Source: Kappaphycus alvarezii
Lineage: Eukaryota; Rhodophyta; Florideophyceae; Gigartinales; Solieriaceae
Length of the DNA: 64,000 nt
Assembly: GCA_002205965.3 (NCBI GenBank)
Contig: NADL03000125.1
Coordinates: 1-64,000, forward strand
Reading direction: 5' to 3'
Part shown: positions 30,521 to 41,517 of the stretch, in pieces
Numbering within the stretch: the stretch's first letter is position 1
How the letters are laid out: the number at the start of each line of letters is the position of its first letter
The notes under the pieces: model-generated
Database searches by the model: none
Told to the model about the DNA's origin: nothing
What the model saw: only the letters and a program-made list of their open reading frames with translations
Translations under genes and position numbers: made by a program

Positions 30521-31414
30521 TTGACATTCGGTCAGCTTCTCCGTGGGGATGCTGAAGGAGCTGAAAAAGTCATGCGCTGTTTTTTGGCAAAAAGATGTAT
30601 TTCACTAGTCGCAGTCGATTTGAATTCGGGTCTTCGTTTATTAGGGTTGGTTCAACTCAAAGTTTACTGTACAGAGGTCTGGGCTCTACTAGACTCCGGA
30701 GCCGTACAGGACGTCATGTCAGCTGATTTGTCTAGACGTCTTTACTTTTCACCGAACTACACGTCTAAAAGAATAACTGTTGCGAATGGTGACAGCTCTT
30801 CCTTTGCAGGTTCGCTGGTCAAGGTCCCGACGACCTTTGGGGACCAAGCCGTAAAACTAGACTTCCTTGTCATCGAGAAGTCTCCTTTTGACCTATTCAT
30901 AGGCCTCCATACCCTCACATCTATGCGTGAGAATATGGATTTCGGGGCACAGAGCGTCCGTCTAACCATTGGTTCTGAAGAATTTGTGCTCCAGCTCGAG
31001 CCTGATACTAAGTCTTCCGAGAAGAAACTGGTCGAAGGTGAGGAGATAGGGACTCCCAGTGAAGATATTACTTCTCATTCGAACGCTGGTCCGGAGTCCT
31101 CTGACTCTTTAGAAGACGAACTGGTCCTAGCCATCCGCGAGGAAAATTTTATCGGATCGAGCGAAGGTCCCCTCAGTGAAGAATGCACCACCGACGAAGA
31201 AGAAAAGAAGAAGAAAATGCGGGATGATCTGAGAGCTCGATTTGCTCATTTGAAAGAAGAAATGCAAGGTAAGATAAATGGTTTGCTTCGCGACACGGGA
31301 ATCGTCGCCTGTACTATAGACGAGCTACGTCCGGTGGCCGTGCCGACGACGCACTCCTTTGAAATGAAGGACCCTACCCCAATCTATCACAGGGCTCGCC
31401 GAATGTCGCCTTGA
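30521..31414 (+). pseudogene. Element A aspartic protease region
   Basis: A 297-residue open frame with the retropepsin signature ALLDSGAVQDVMS (catalytic Asp codon at 30692), then a beta-rich domain (VANGDSSSFAGSLVKVP, FLVIEKSPFDLFIGLHTL). An acidic linker and a C-terminal TIDELRPVAVPTTHSFEMKD, PIYHRARRMSP, which leads into the RT, complete it. A stop at 31412-31414 and further stops separate it from the RT, which would normally be in one polyprotein. Confidence 0.75.
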
Positions 31415-32340
31415 CACAACGAAATCGCCCGTCGAGAAATTGGCAACATGTTAGATGCTGGGATCATCACCCCATCGTCGTCGGCTTGGTCGTTCCCAGT
31501 AGTTATCGTCACGAAAAAGGACGGTAAGCCTCGTTTCTGCGTGGATTACCGCACTCTGAACCGAAAGATGACAGCTTTCGACGCATCGTATGGTTTCGCA
31601 ATTGGCTTGACAATGATACAATATCTACGCTCCGGTACAAATTTACTGGATACCAACCCACACATCTACCACAGTAAATTAACCCCCCATTTACACAGAT
31701 GAAAGCGGATTGTTGGCCACTACTAAGATAGAATAGATCTTCGACGACCTAAACGGTAGCTCTATATTCACCACCCTTGATTTTTTGCGTGTAACTGGCA
31801 AATCAGCATGGCCGAAGAGTGTAAAGAGTGACTACGTTCGTCAGCCGTTTTGGTACCTTCAAGATCGAGGTGATGCCATTTGGTCTCATGAACGCGCCTT
31901 TCACATTTCAGCGCATGATTTATTACGTACTGAAGGACATTCCCTTCGCCCTTTTCTATCTTGATGATGTCTTGATCTTCTCCAACTCTATGGAGGATCA
32001 TATTGATCACTTGGCTGTCCTTATCAAGGCAGACGGGGACGCGGGACGTAAACTTAAGATTGCAAAATGCGCGTTTGCTATGCCAAGCGTAAAGCTGCTT
32101 GGTGATCTAGTAGACAAGCGTTGAGTCCGAGTCGATGACGAGAAGATTGATGCCATCAAAAGTGCCCCTGATCCTACCAACTAAACGGATTTGCGTAGTT
32201 TTCTTGGCCTCACCGGGTATTATCGTTGCTTCATCAAGGAATTTGCCGGAATATACTCTGCCCTTCACCAAGCAACTTCGGGTAATAGGAAGTTCGAATG
32301 GACTGAGAAGATGACTGTCTTCTCCGAAACTCTGGAAAAA
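31415..32340 (+). pseudogene. Element A reverse transcriptase, split by an insertion
   Basis: Fingers: MLDAGIITPSSSAWSFPVVI, KKDGKPRFCVDYRTLNRKM (31448-31560). The frame is then interrupted by a 125-bp insertion, resumes as KIE-stop-IFDDLNGSSIFTTLDF, and continues with GTFKIEVMPFGLMNAPFTFQ and the catalytic FYLDDVLIFSN (Asp codons 31963-31968), HLAVLIK, KCAFAMPSVKLLGDLV. Connection sequence LRSFLGLTGYYRCFIKEF is near 32190-32240. All RT motifs except those destroyed by the insertion are recognisable. Confidence 0.85.
31572..31696 (+). mobile_element. 125-bp insertion in the RT (short repeat family)
   Basis: Flanked by AGATGA at 31566-31571 and 31697-31702. Removing it and one AGATGA restores the alignment of the RT. 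It matches 11655-11780 (minus) over most of its length and ends CCCCCCATTTACAC. Confidence 0.85.
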
Positions 32341-33062
32341 AGCTTACTTTTCCGCCGGTGCTAGACTTCCAGGACTTCGAGTCCCCCTTCATCGTGGAAA
32401 ACGAGATTCTAATGCCGCCGTTGGGGAATTCCTGGTCTAGAAGAAAGGAAGATGGAAAGATTCATCCCGTGCAGTACCCAAGCCGGTCAATAAACTCAGC
32501 AGAGCGTAACTATTCTGCCTGCGAGAGAGATGCCCTCGCCATTGTGTTCGTTTTAAGGAAATTCAGAGTGTATCTGTTATCGACGGGGCCCTTCAAGCTC
32601 ATTACCGACCATCAAGCTCTTCGTTATGTCTTCAAGAAAAACGACATTCACGGAAGGCTGGCGCGATGGATGGGCTTCCTTGCGGAGCATAAATTCGAGG
32701 TCGAATACAGGCCAGGTACGGGAAACGGAGCAACTGATTTCCTCTCGCGTGTGGCACCTGCCGATCCGTCTCCTGCCTCTGGACCTGATGAAGGAGACTT
32801 AGTTGCGGTGCTGCATTCTGCCGCTACCGAAGAGAATCCCATAATCGATCTATTCCTCCTCGACGTCGCACGTCATTTGCAAGGTTTAAAGATCCGAGTT
32901 GATGATAAAGAGAAGCGCCGTTTGGTCAAGCGTATGGCTAAAAACTTCATGATGTGGGAAGTAAAGCTTCTTAGACGAACCAGAAACGGGCTAAAATCTG
33001 TACCGTTTATGAAGGAAAGAGTCGCGAAATTGAGGACCTTTCACGACGATATCGTACATTAG
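32341..33062 (+). pseudogene. Element A RNase H and connection
   Basis: A 234-residue frame: SPFIVENEILMPPL in place of the expected V-E-T-D-A-S (first catalytic Asp lost), then KEDGKIHPVQYPSRSINSAE, NYSACERDALAIVFVLRKF (catalytic Glu), PFKLITDHQALRYVFKKN (Asp), GRLARWMGFLAEHKFEVEYR and NGATDFLSR. KRLVKRMAKNFMMWE leads to the integrase zinc-binding domain. Confidence 0.85.
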
Positions 33063-34050
33063 GATAAAGAGACGATGAATAAATATGTCATAGACCGTCT
33101 TTGGTGGCCTCAGATGCACCACGACATTCAAAACTAGGTGAAAAGTTGTGAGGGGTGCCCGAAAACGAGGCCCCTTCCGCCATACCGTACAACTTTGAAT
33201 GTCCCATTGACGAATATCGTCGAAACTTTTTCGATCGATTTCGCGGGACCTCTGCCTATATCAAACACCGGAAAGAAGTATCTGCTCATTGCCGTCGAGC
33301 ATTTGACAGGTTGGCCAATCGCAGTTGCCACCAAAGACTCTTCGGCTGTAACTGTCTTTCAGTTCATCGAGAGTGAAGTTATGCACCCTTTTGGTCCCCC
33401 GAAGACCATTATCAGCGACAACGCTGGGTGCTTCACCGCTTCTGCCGTCGTTGATTTCATGAAGAAACATGGAATTACCTGGAGCACTGTTCTCGCGTAT
33501 GCTCCCATGTCTAACGGTCGAGCCGAAAGGATGGTATGAACCATCCAGACAGCCGTGAAGAAGATGGTCGTCGGTCAAGGTTGAGATTGAGATTGAGCGG
33601 TATCCGTACAAGACGGAAACAGCCGCCGTCCCCATTCCGCGGGAGCTTCGCCGTTCGAACTGATGTTAGGAGTAGTTCCGCGCATGAGTCCTTCTGGCCC
33701 CGTCGCGTTGGTGTACTGCGCTTGAAATTATCATCGCAAGATAGAACTTCTGGTCTCCTCTGCTCTTCGAGCTCACCGCTGAGAAGAACAGATGCATATA
33801 ATGAGTAGTTCAACCATGGTCAACGTGAGGAATTGGGTTCTAGTGGCACATGGCCAGGCGTTAACTTCTTCCGCTAAGTGTCCTGCCCTCCGTTCTCGCT
33901 ATTACGGGCCTTGTGGCGTTTGTAAATTTTCTCATCCCCGATACTGGCTAATTTCATACGGGGTCGCCATTCCTGCCGCGCCATCCACGCAAGGAGATAA
34001 GTTCCTTTTTTCTTGCGCTCAAGCCACTTGAAAAGCCTAGGAGCACTTGA
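33040..34050 (+). pseudogene. Element A integrase
   Basis: N-terminal HH-CC-like segment (FHDDIVH…YVIDRLWWPQMHHDIQ, SCEGCPKTRPLPP). Catalytic core FSIDFAGPLPIS (Asp 33237), TIISDNAGCFTA (Asp 33417) and SNGRAERMV (Glu 33525): spacing D-59-D-35-E, the canonical DD35E. After a stop the C-terminal part continues near 33825-34030 with NWVLVAHGQALTSS, RSRYYGPCGVCKFSHPRYWL. Stops at 33077 and 33537 break it. Confidence 0.85.
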
Positions 34051-34671
34051 TTCAGCCATGATAGCTATTGTTTTGCCCCTCTGCTTTAATGCATTTTATG
34101 TCTTTCTCTGTTGTTTGTTGAGTAATGGCACCCAAATGGAATCTTAATTTGACTCTCCGAGCGAAAGCCCGGCTCCGGACTCTTCTTCATCCTCGCAAAG
34201 TGTTATCTTCTCATCCCGATCTTTTCAACTGCACCATAGGTTCCCAAGCTCGGTACTGCGCACAATTGATATTTGCTCCGATCGCCTTCCAGCTTTTCCC
34301 TAACCACGGTCTGTTTCGTTTGCGCCATCCTACTAATCCACAGGGGATTTTGGGACGACGATACCACAGGATTCCTTCGACTCTACACGCTCAGTGGATA
34401 GGCCAGTCGCGGAGGCTTTCTCTGACCTGAATCAAAACTGATATTCGAGAGGAAGGCCGTGCACGGGAGGAGATAGAAGCTTCTGAGGGTACAAGGCCTA
34501 AAGAGTTGGTGGATTGGTGCTTCGTTGCTGGCAAGAAGGGGAACGAGTGTGCTGCGGTTCGGGGGGGGATGCAGGTGTGTGCAAGAGTGTGCAAGGGTCG
34601 GCCGATCGCTACCCTGAGCTGGCCGGGCTCACTGTATACTGCATCCGGGTTGCAGCTTGAGGACCGGATGG

Positions 34672-35005
34672 TGTTGATGACACTGGCTGGAAGGTGATTT
34701 ATACGTATTTCTAGTACTATGACGGTTTTTTCGGGTAACATACTGTACTTTTTATCTTTTCCCTGATATTTTTTAATTTTCTTATGGTCAAAAACAGTAG
34801 TGTACAGTAAGTACACTACAGTAAGTACACTACGGTACCGACGACTTTCAGCCACAGACCGCTCGGGTGTCGGATATATAGGTAGCACCTGAGTCGGTTG
34901 GGTAGTTTGCACGAGTTAGCGTCACCTAGACTAGCGACCCCTCCCTACTCCTAAACCTACGCCTCTGTACTGTCTTCTTCCAGTAATTCCCTTTCGCTTC
35001 CATCA
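34672..35005 (+). repeat. Element A 3' LTR
   Basis: 334 bp, TGTTGATGAC…CATCA, with the TATA element at 34873-34880. Followed by the target duplication GTCCC (35006-35010). Confidence 0.9.
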
Positions 35006-35164
35006 GTCCCTACCCGAGAAGCATGGATAGCACTGTACTGTACATAACTACTCGTCAACCGACCATATCTTTCATTAAACCAACCCACATTTCCCCCGAT
35101 TCGTACTGCACTGTACTGTACGCGCAGCATACCTGCTCGCTGGCATTGAGCCGGCCCTGTAAGG
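35006..35164. other. Short spacer with palindrome words
   Basis: Contains TGTACTGTAC twice and a CATTAAACCAACCCACATTT/CCCCC segment resembling the short repeat 3' end. Confidence 0.4.
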
Positions 35165-38074
35165 AATAAGACTTAAGCAAGCAAGAAAGGGGGGGCTAGC
35201 GGCCCTCAAAAGGGGAAAAATCTATCTGAGCCAGGAGCGGTTGAGTTGTCGTCGGTTGATCGCGACAGAAGTTCGTTGTTGTATGAGCGAACTGATAACA
35301 GTGAACAAGCGATTGCGCTCGAAGGCAGGGCTACTGCCTTTCCGTAGAGCGATGTACTCAGCAATTCTGGACAGACCTCGTTCGGCACCGGGACCGGCAG
35401 ACCCGTATATATCGAAAGAAATCGGGTGGAAGTCGATACGTAGTTCGGCGCAGAGGTGGCCGTAGCGGAGAGATCTCGCGCGCTCAGATGCAGTAAGAGC
35501 AGCGAGGGGCGTGTGGATCCGCTGTTGGGCGTATGGAGCGGAGTGGGGGCTGATGACAGTGACGTCGTAGCCCTGCGGGGCAGGAAAGAACTGGACATCA
35601 TCGATGTAGATGTCGAGGCGGCGGCGGGAGTCGGATGGTCGGGGCAAGTCTTGCGGGAAGGTCAGTTACCGGACAGGGCGAATCCCAATTGATAAGCGTG
35701 ATAACTCGGAAATGAGGCGGTCGCGAACACAATTGTGGCGCCGAATGGAGCCGTCGGAGCAGGGACAGACAGAGGCATGGTGTCCTTAGGAATCCAGGGT
35801 GGGGACAGTGCGGAAGTGGGTGGTGGCGCAATAGGTGCAGGGCTGTGTGCCAGAGAAGATGAGGACACCAAGACGGAGGCAAACCATGGTTCGCCATACT
35901 TCAGGAGCGGCCCGGGTACCGAGATGGCTCTGCGGGAGATTGTGAAAGGGACGGGAGGCGTGCGAGGAAGCGACGGAAGCTAGGCGGCGGAGTAGCCGGG
36001 AGCCTTCGGAGGAGGAGAGGTCGACGGAAGAGAGAAGTCTGGAGCGAAGCGCCTTTGTGATCTCAGCAGTAGCGATTGTCTGGAAGTCAGACAGGCCGGG
36101 GAAAGAAGAGGCGCGGAGGCCAGCAAGGATGGCGGGGGAGGTGGATGACAATGGGGAACAGAAGGCGTCAAGTCCATCTGAGTAGAGAGTTTGCAAGCGT
36201 CCTTCCAGGGCTATGGAGATGCGGGATCGGAGAAGACGGTGGACGGAGGCGCGGTTGCGATTATGGGGTTCCCGCCGGCCGTTTTTCCGAAGGACCAGCT
36301 TACCAACTGCGAAGAGACGGGTGAGGCATTCCACGCGATATGCAGGGGAGTGTGCGTGGTTGTAGGCATGCAAAAGGCAATAAAAGAGATTGTGGAAATC
36401 GGAACGCGGATATGGACGGGATCAGAAGTTGAAAGATGGAGAGGAGGGGGGGACAAGATTCGGAGCGGTACCTGGCGGTCGGCCGACATGAAGGTTCCAC
36501 GCGAGGCCTACTGGTCATCGTCCATAGACTCCGGAATCGGAACTTGTTCAAGTACGGAGTATCCGGCGCCCGCGGGCGGGGCAACAGGGGCCGGGTGGGG
36601 CGAAGGTACGGTAGAGGCATCTGGAGATGAAGCCCCAGCCCGCGTCACTAGTGTAAACCCGTCAGCATCAATCGGAGTGGGGGGACATGTCGGCGCTTAG
36701 TCGAGGCGACCGGGGACGGGGAGGGAGGAAGGGGGGGATGAGAAGTGGCAAAGGAGGCGTCTTGACAAAGAGTAATGTAAACCACGGATTCCATTTCGCG
36801 GAGAGCGTGAGCGAAGGCAGGTGCGGGGTACCACTGGCAGGAGGAGGATTCCAGGCGAGCGATTTCGGAGCGAAGGCCAGGGAAAACGGAGAGAAGTTGG
36901 GGGGGCGGAAGGTCTGTAGGAGGTCGAGATTGCGGAGAAATCCAGTAGGAGGATCGAAGTTGTCAGAGGTCTTTGCCAAGGCGCGAAAGGCGGAGTAGGC
37001 TGGCTCTAAGGAGAGCAGGTCACGTTCGGCGGCGCATACAAGGAAGACGTTCGGAGAAGAAGAGCGCAGGATGGAGCAAGAGCCAGGGAAACCGCCATTA
37101 GATATCGCCCGGCGGAAGGCGGAGGGGTCGTGGACAGGGGCGTCAGGCGGGGCAGTGACGACAACAACGCGTTTTCGGTTGCCCCCGAACAGGTCGCGCG
37201 TGGCGTGGCGGACTCTGCCCGCGAATTTTGCCGAGAGGCGCTTGTCGGAGAGGTCAGCGTGGTGGGTGAGGCCGTGGCGACCGAGGAAGGGAAGGCGTTG
37301 AAGCGGTTTCGGAGCGGGTGCTGGGGTGGTGGCGGCACGGAGGTACGGGGCGGGGGACGGAGCGGTGGGAGGGCAGAGGCGGGCGTTGAAGGCTGCGGAG
37401 AGCCTGCAGGTGTGTTTGGTTGAGCGGATGCAGACGGGGAAGCCTGCGGAGACGACGGCGGAGAAGCCTGCGGAGAGCCGGTAAGGGTGTTCAAGATGGC
37501 TAGAATAAAGCGGAATTGGGGGTTGAGCTGGAGGGACGGACGGGGGTAGGACATTTGCAACGGGAGAGAGAGTGGGAGACCCAAGATAGAAAGGAGGCTG
37601 TAGCGGTGGGATCGGTGAGGTCGACGAGGCCGTCGAAGATGGAGGTGCAATACACGAGGTAATCCATAGAAGCGTGGGTTAGCGAGACGATGGGCTTCGA
37701 TTGCGCAGCATGAGAGCGAGATGGTAGGTTCGGGAGATCGAAAAAAAAGGGTCTCAGCCAATAGGAAGCAAGGAAAGAGATAAGAAAAAGGGACTGGGAA
37801 AGATCTCGTTACTCGGGAAGAACGAGGGAGATTTGGAGGGGAGGAGGGTTGACATGCGACCAGTTGGTCGCGCGCGCGCCGCAGCGTGGCCGCAGCAAGG
37901 CGACAAGGAGATGCGGGGGCGCGGGGCGAAGGTGGAGAAGACGGGAGGAAGCGGTACGAAAGGTGAGAGAGAAGAGCTTGAGCAGGAGCAGGAGGTGTGG
38001 CCCAACAGTCGCATTGGTGAAGATGATTACATATCTGAAACATGGTTTGAATGAAATTTATTCAAACCATGTTT
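35165..38074 (-). pseudogene. LINE-like element, near full length but RT-deleted (LINE copy 6)
   Basis: Minus strand. The 5' end is a 15-bp-arm hairpin (38038-38074), followed by a Pro/Ser-rich region (ORF 38043-37006, low complexity). The C-terminal half (36373-35786, then 35647-35222 after a frame break) has PEVWRTMVCLRLGVLIFSGT, CTYCATTHFRTVPTLDSYGH, DIYIDDVQF, YDVTVISPHSAP and MAFDIYGSAGPGAERGLSRI-like blocks: the same zinc-knuckle/nuclease-like domain as LINE copy 4. The 3' tail with GGGGGGGCTAGCGGCCCTC ends near 35165. No RT palm motif was seen between the two parts, so the catalytic domain appears deleted. Confidence 0.65.
38038..38074. repeat. Perfect 15-bp hairpin at the LINE edge
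   Basis: AAACATGGTTTGAAT (38038-38052), a loop GAAATTT, and its exact complement (38060-38074). Confidence 0.85.
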
Positions 38075-38099
38075 GAGCTCACACCCCAATAAACGTTCA

Positions 38100-38430
38100 C
38101 CCCACCCATTCGACCACATCTTCCATGCATTAAAATAAACCAATCATTTCTTCACCTCTAACACAAGGGTGACGCTAGAGGCAGGGCTTACGGGAATCCC
38201 TGTGCTCACTTTCGTTGTACATGTCCAGCCGTCATGTCCAATGCGGCCTGCTTGATGGCTGGCCTGAAGGTAGCATTTTAGGGACCGTACAGTAGTTCCT
38301 TCCCCATTACCGTGTCGGATACCCTTTTCGAGTCAATTGCTGGAAAACCAGCTCTGGAAAACCTCTGGAAACCCATGGGATAGATCGGATATATCTTCCA
38401 AGAGTAAAACACCCAAACCTTTCTCCTCCC
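38100..38430 (+). repeat. Dispersed short repeats
   Basis: 38110-38147 (ACATCTTCCATGCATTAAAA) matches 12449-12493. 38380-38425 (GATCGGATATATCTTCCAAG, then AAAACACCCAAACCTTTC) matches 23190 and 10437. Confidence 0.55.
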
Positions 38431-38458
38431 TCAAGTACACAGAAGCGGATCGACATCT

Positions 38459-39640
38459 ATGCACATTTTTCTATGCAAATTTTTCCAACGCTTCCACCCG
38501 TCATTCTCTGCACATCATGGAGGCCTCCCAGACGCACTTACAATGGCAACCCTTGCATCCAAGCCAGAAAATACAACCAATATCTTCTATCAAGCCTGGT
38601 GCGTGTCGTCCGCTAAATGCTTTTGGAAAGATGGTGATTGGTCGCGATTCCTGAACTCCTCGTCACACTCTGAACCCTACATTTGTCAACGCATCTGCCG
38701 TAACGATTTTTTGCATACACCTGCTGCGGCATTCCTCGCAGCCCAACCGTCTGTAGTCAACCACATATACAATAATGCGTGGTCAGTGATGCTGCGGCGC
38801 AACTTAGTCTCCCCCTTCCACAGACCACACAACAGAAACCCACACCACCCAACCACGTCCGCACCTTCTACCATCGCCAGCAATATTGCGGAGAAAAAAG
38901 GACGCCACTTCCGCTTTACATCTTGTGAGGATCTCATCATTTTGAGGGAGGTAGCGGCCTCCAAAGCGCATATAGCGTCCTTTGGGGAGACAAAGATGCG
39001 ATTTCAGGCGGCAGCGACGCGTGCGAATGACATTCCGTCTTTAAACCAGCGCATAACGTGAAAAAGTGTGCAGGATCGGTAAAAGCGCCTTCAGGAGATC
39101 TTCGATAAGAAGGACCGAAGGGATCAGCGCATTTCGGGGGTTGGAGGCGTGATTGGCGAAATGGATCAGCTGCTTTTGACGATGCAGGAGGCGCGAGATG
39201 ACCTGGACGCGAAGGAGACAGCGGAACGGGACGCAGCGAAGGCGTTGGATGATGAGAAGGAGCGAGTTGGGCGGGATATCATTAGAAGCGTAACGAAGCG
39301 AAAGAATGGCAGCAGCGACGGGAGGGATGACGGCGATGTGGAAAGTGAGGGCGAGGAGTGAAGCGCTACATTTCGACGTGTGGTGCGGGGAAGGAACGGG
39401 GGGAAGTGGGGTTTCGATACGTCGGGGGAGACGGAACGATTTGCTATGTGTCTACGCGATGCAGACTTGGCACAGGTGGCGGTGGACCGCAAGGGTTTGG
39501 CGTTTGAGAAGGAGCGTTTGGAGATGGAGCGCGAAGATCAGGAGTTAGAGCGTAAGGAGCGCAGCGATGAACACGAAGTGCAGCAGAAGCTAGAGTTGGA
39601 GAAGTTCAAACTTATGCTAGACGCTTTTCAGCGAAAGTAG
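38459..39640 (+). pseudogene. Myb/SANT-like protein of a PIF/Harbinger element
   Basis: The plus frame 38459-39061 contains a putative N-terminus, then KKGRHFRFTSCEDLIILREV, AASKAHIASFGE, FQAAATRANDIPSLNQRIT. A TGA replaces the expected Trp, and SVQDRYKRLQEIFDKKDRRD, GEMDQLLLTMQEARDD follow. After a second frame break at 39361 comes a coiled-coil tail (FEKERLEMEREDQELERKER, LELEKFKLMLDAFQRK, stop near 39640). This is the layout of the Myb-like DNA-binding partner encoded by Harbinger transposons. It faces the transposase at 39815-40850 tail to tail. Residues before about 38888 may not belong to it. Confidence 0.6.
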
Positions 39641-39814
39641 GGCGTCCGTTAGTTAGTTTCAAAAGTGTTTTTTTTGTGTGTTTGTGCCTCTCTGAGAAGT
39701 AATAATACTACAGGACGTGCATCTAAACCTGAGTAGCTTTCGCTCGCGCGGACACCCGAGGAGCGGAGCGAGGTACTCTTTTAATTTTCTACTCCACTAA
39801 AGATAGATACTCCT

Positions 39815-40850
39815 CTAACGTTGGGGGAAGGCAGTTAAAGAAGCTCGATATCTGGTTGGGGTAGATTCAGTTGCGGATTTCGCGAGAATCATGGACGCAT
39901 TGTATAGCACACCTACAGGTGACTCTACAGTCTTCAGCTTCCTGTTGAAATCCATCGTAGTGAAGAATAGCTTGATTTCCTTGAACAAAAACTCTACAGA
40001 AACACGTCCCTCGGACATCCCCTTTTTTAACGCCCTCTGAACCGGTTGGAAGTTGCTTAACTCATACGGAACCTCCAGGAACCACCTCCGACTGTACCCA
40101 GAATCTCCGTACAAGCAATGCGTCCTTTTTCCGATTTGTAACGTCTCCGGCAAGAACTCCTTCAATCCACTTCTTTCATACAGAGTCCAGTCGTCACTGC
40201 GAATGCAGAATAAATCCATCCGGTGCACTGACAACCTGATACTTGAAAGTGTGCTTCCTCTTGTGACCATTGTAGGTTACTATCTGTTCCATCTGCCCCG
40301 TTGGTCTTGCAATCCCAATGACTGTTCCATCTATAGAACCGAAACAGTTATGCAGTCCATTCGTCTTTCCATAGATAGGTTGTGAATGCGTACACGCTCG
40401 GGTTTCCATAAATTCCTTGCAAAGTCGGTTACTCAATAAATATCCACTTTTATCATTCAAATGCTCGATTGCTTCCCAAAATATCTCCAAAATCTGTGCA
40501 GCATGCTTTCCAAACATGACTTCCACATCTATTCAGCCAGCAGGGGTAGCGAGTCCTCGAAGTATGATGCAGGTAACCAGCAAGGGATTGACTGCGTAAC
40601 GGTTTCTGCTTGTAAGCAATTGCTCAATTGGCCAATCCACGACGTCAACAACTTTCTTCATATTGCATTTCCTGAAGCGAAAAAGGGCCCGAAAATCACC
40701 TTCGCTGAAGCGATTAAAGTTGAATTCAAACTGGACACTGCTGATGCTGTTACTTCTGTTGATGACTTGAGATAAATCTTGACGATACACGACCGCATTA
40801 CGTGCCATTTTTACCAATGTCATGGAGGATTTGAAAGTGGACTGCGGCAC
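39815..40850 (-). pseudogene. PIF/Harbinger transposase (DDE_Tnp_4 type)
   Basis: Minus frames 40850-40533, 40526-40194, 40270-39815. N-terminal helix-turn-helix-like region (WPIEQLLTSRNRYAVNPLLV, IILRGLATPAG), then KEFMETRACTHSQPIYGKTN and the catalytic blocks NCFGSIDGTVIGIARP (Asp 40331), VTYNGHKRKHTFKYQVVSAP, DDWTLYERSGL, CLYGDSGYSRRWF (Asp 40105) and GRVSVEFLFKEIKLFF (Glu 39994). All three DDE residues remain. Frameshifts near 40530 and 40220 break it. Such transposases need a Myb-like partner, present here next door. Terminal inverted repeats and TWA target duplications were not found by eye. Confidence 0.8.
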
Positions 40851-41515
40851 TTCTTGATGACGCCTAGCAATGGTCGCAAAAGCTGTAGACCATTTGCTTG
40901 CTCTTTGTTGACAGAGCTTCTTTGAGAAATCCTTCTACCTGGCATTCACCATGTCGGATGCGATGTTGGAGGTCTATGATAATACTCCTAGGCTCTAAAG
41001 AGGTAATAATCCTATTTAATTTTTCCCATTTGTCGATGCGTAAACACGTTTTCAAATTTCAGAACATAATTTCATAAATACTTTTCAGAAATTTATCATA
41101 CTACCTCTTTCTGAAGACCTTTCAGAAATCTTTTTTTGCGTAAGCTCACTACTGTACTCGGAAAAGAATTAAAAATAATTCGTATTTACCAAGCGAAAAT
41201 AAAAACAAATCTGATAGAACGATTCCGAAGTGTCTTTTCCGTGGGGTCGCTTTTGACCGACCCCAAAATCTTGGACAATAGACAAGTTGGATTTTTGTCC
41301 ATGTCCACATGTAGAAAGGGCCTAATGGAAAAGTTCGGAGTCCTCTGTACTTGTAATGAAACCATTTGCAGGACCTATATTGCAAGTGCTTGAGCGTGTG
41401 TACCAACTAGAAAGTAGCTGGTAGACTGTCTGACAAGCAAGCTGCGTTGTAGGTGACCATCAACGCCGCGTGTCGTTGGAGGAGAATTGTCCTCACCCTG
41501 GAGTATTGGTCAAGG
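40851..41515. other. No gene; one hairpin
   Basis: TGGGGTCG/CGACCCCA arms around CTTTTGAC lie at about 41243-41266. The ORF at 41136-41393 (plus) has no known motif. Confidence 0.35.
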
Positions 41516-41517
41516 GC

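Larger units (their letters stand above)
28832..35005 (+). mobile_element. Ty3/gypsy LTR retrotransposon A, complete but inactive
   Basis: Both LTRs begin TGTTGATGAC and end CATCA (TG…CA). GTCCC occurs immediately before (28827-28831) and after (35006-35010) as a 5-bp target duplication. Gene order gag, protease, RT, RNase H, integrase is that of Ty3/gypsy. The 6174-bp element is riddled with stops and frameshifts and carries two younger small insertions (28917-29037, 31572-31696), the first in the 5' LTR only. Integrase DD35E is intact at sequence level. Confidence 0.92.

Noticed and set aside
37006-38043. 345-residue Pro/Ser/Arg-rich minus ORF as a host gene
   Set aside because: Low-complexity composition, all frames similarly open, and placed between the LINE edge hairpin and LINE coding sequence. 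More likely the LINE 5' region.
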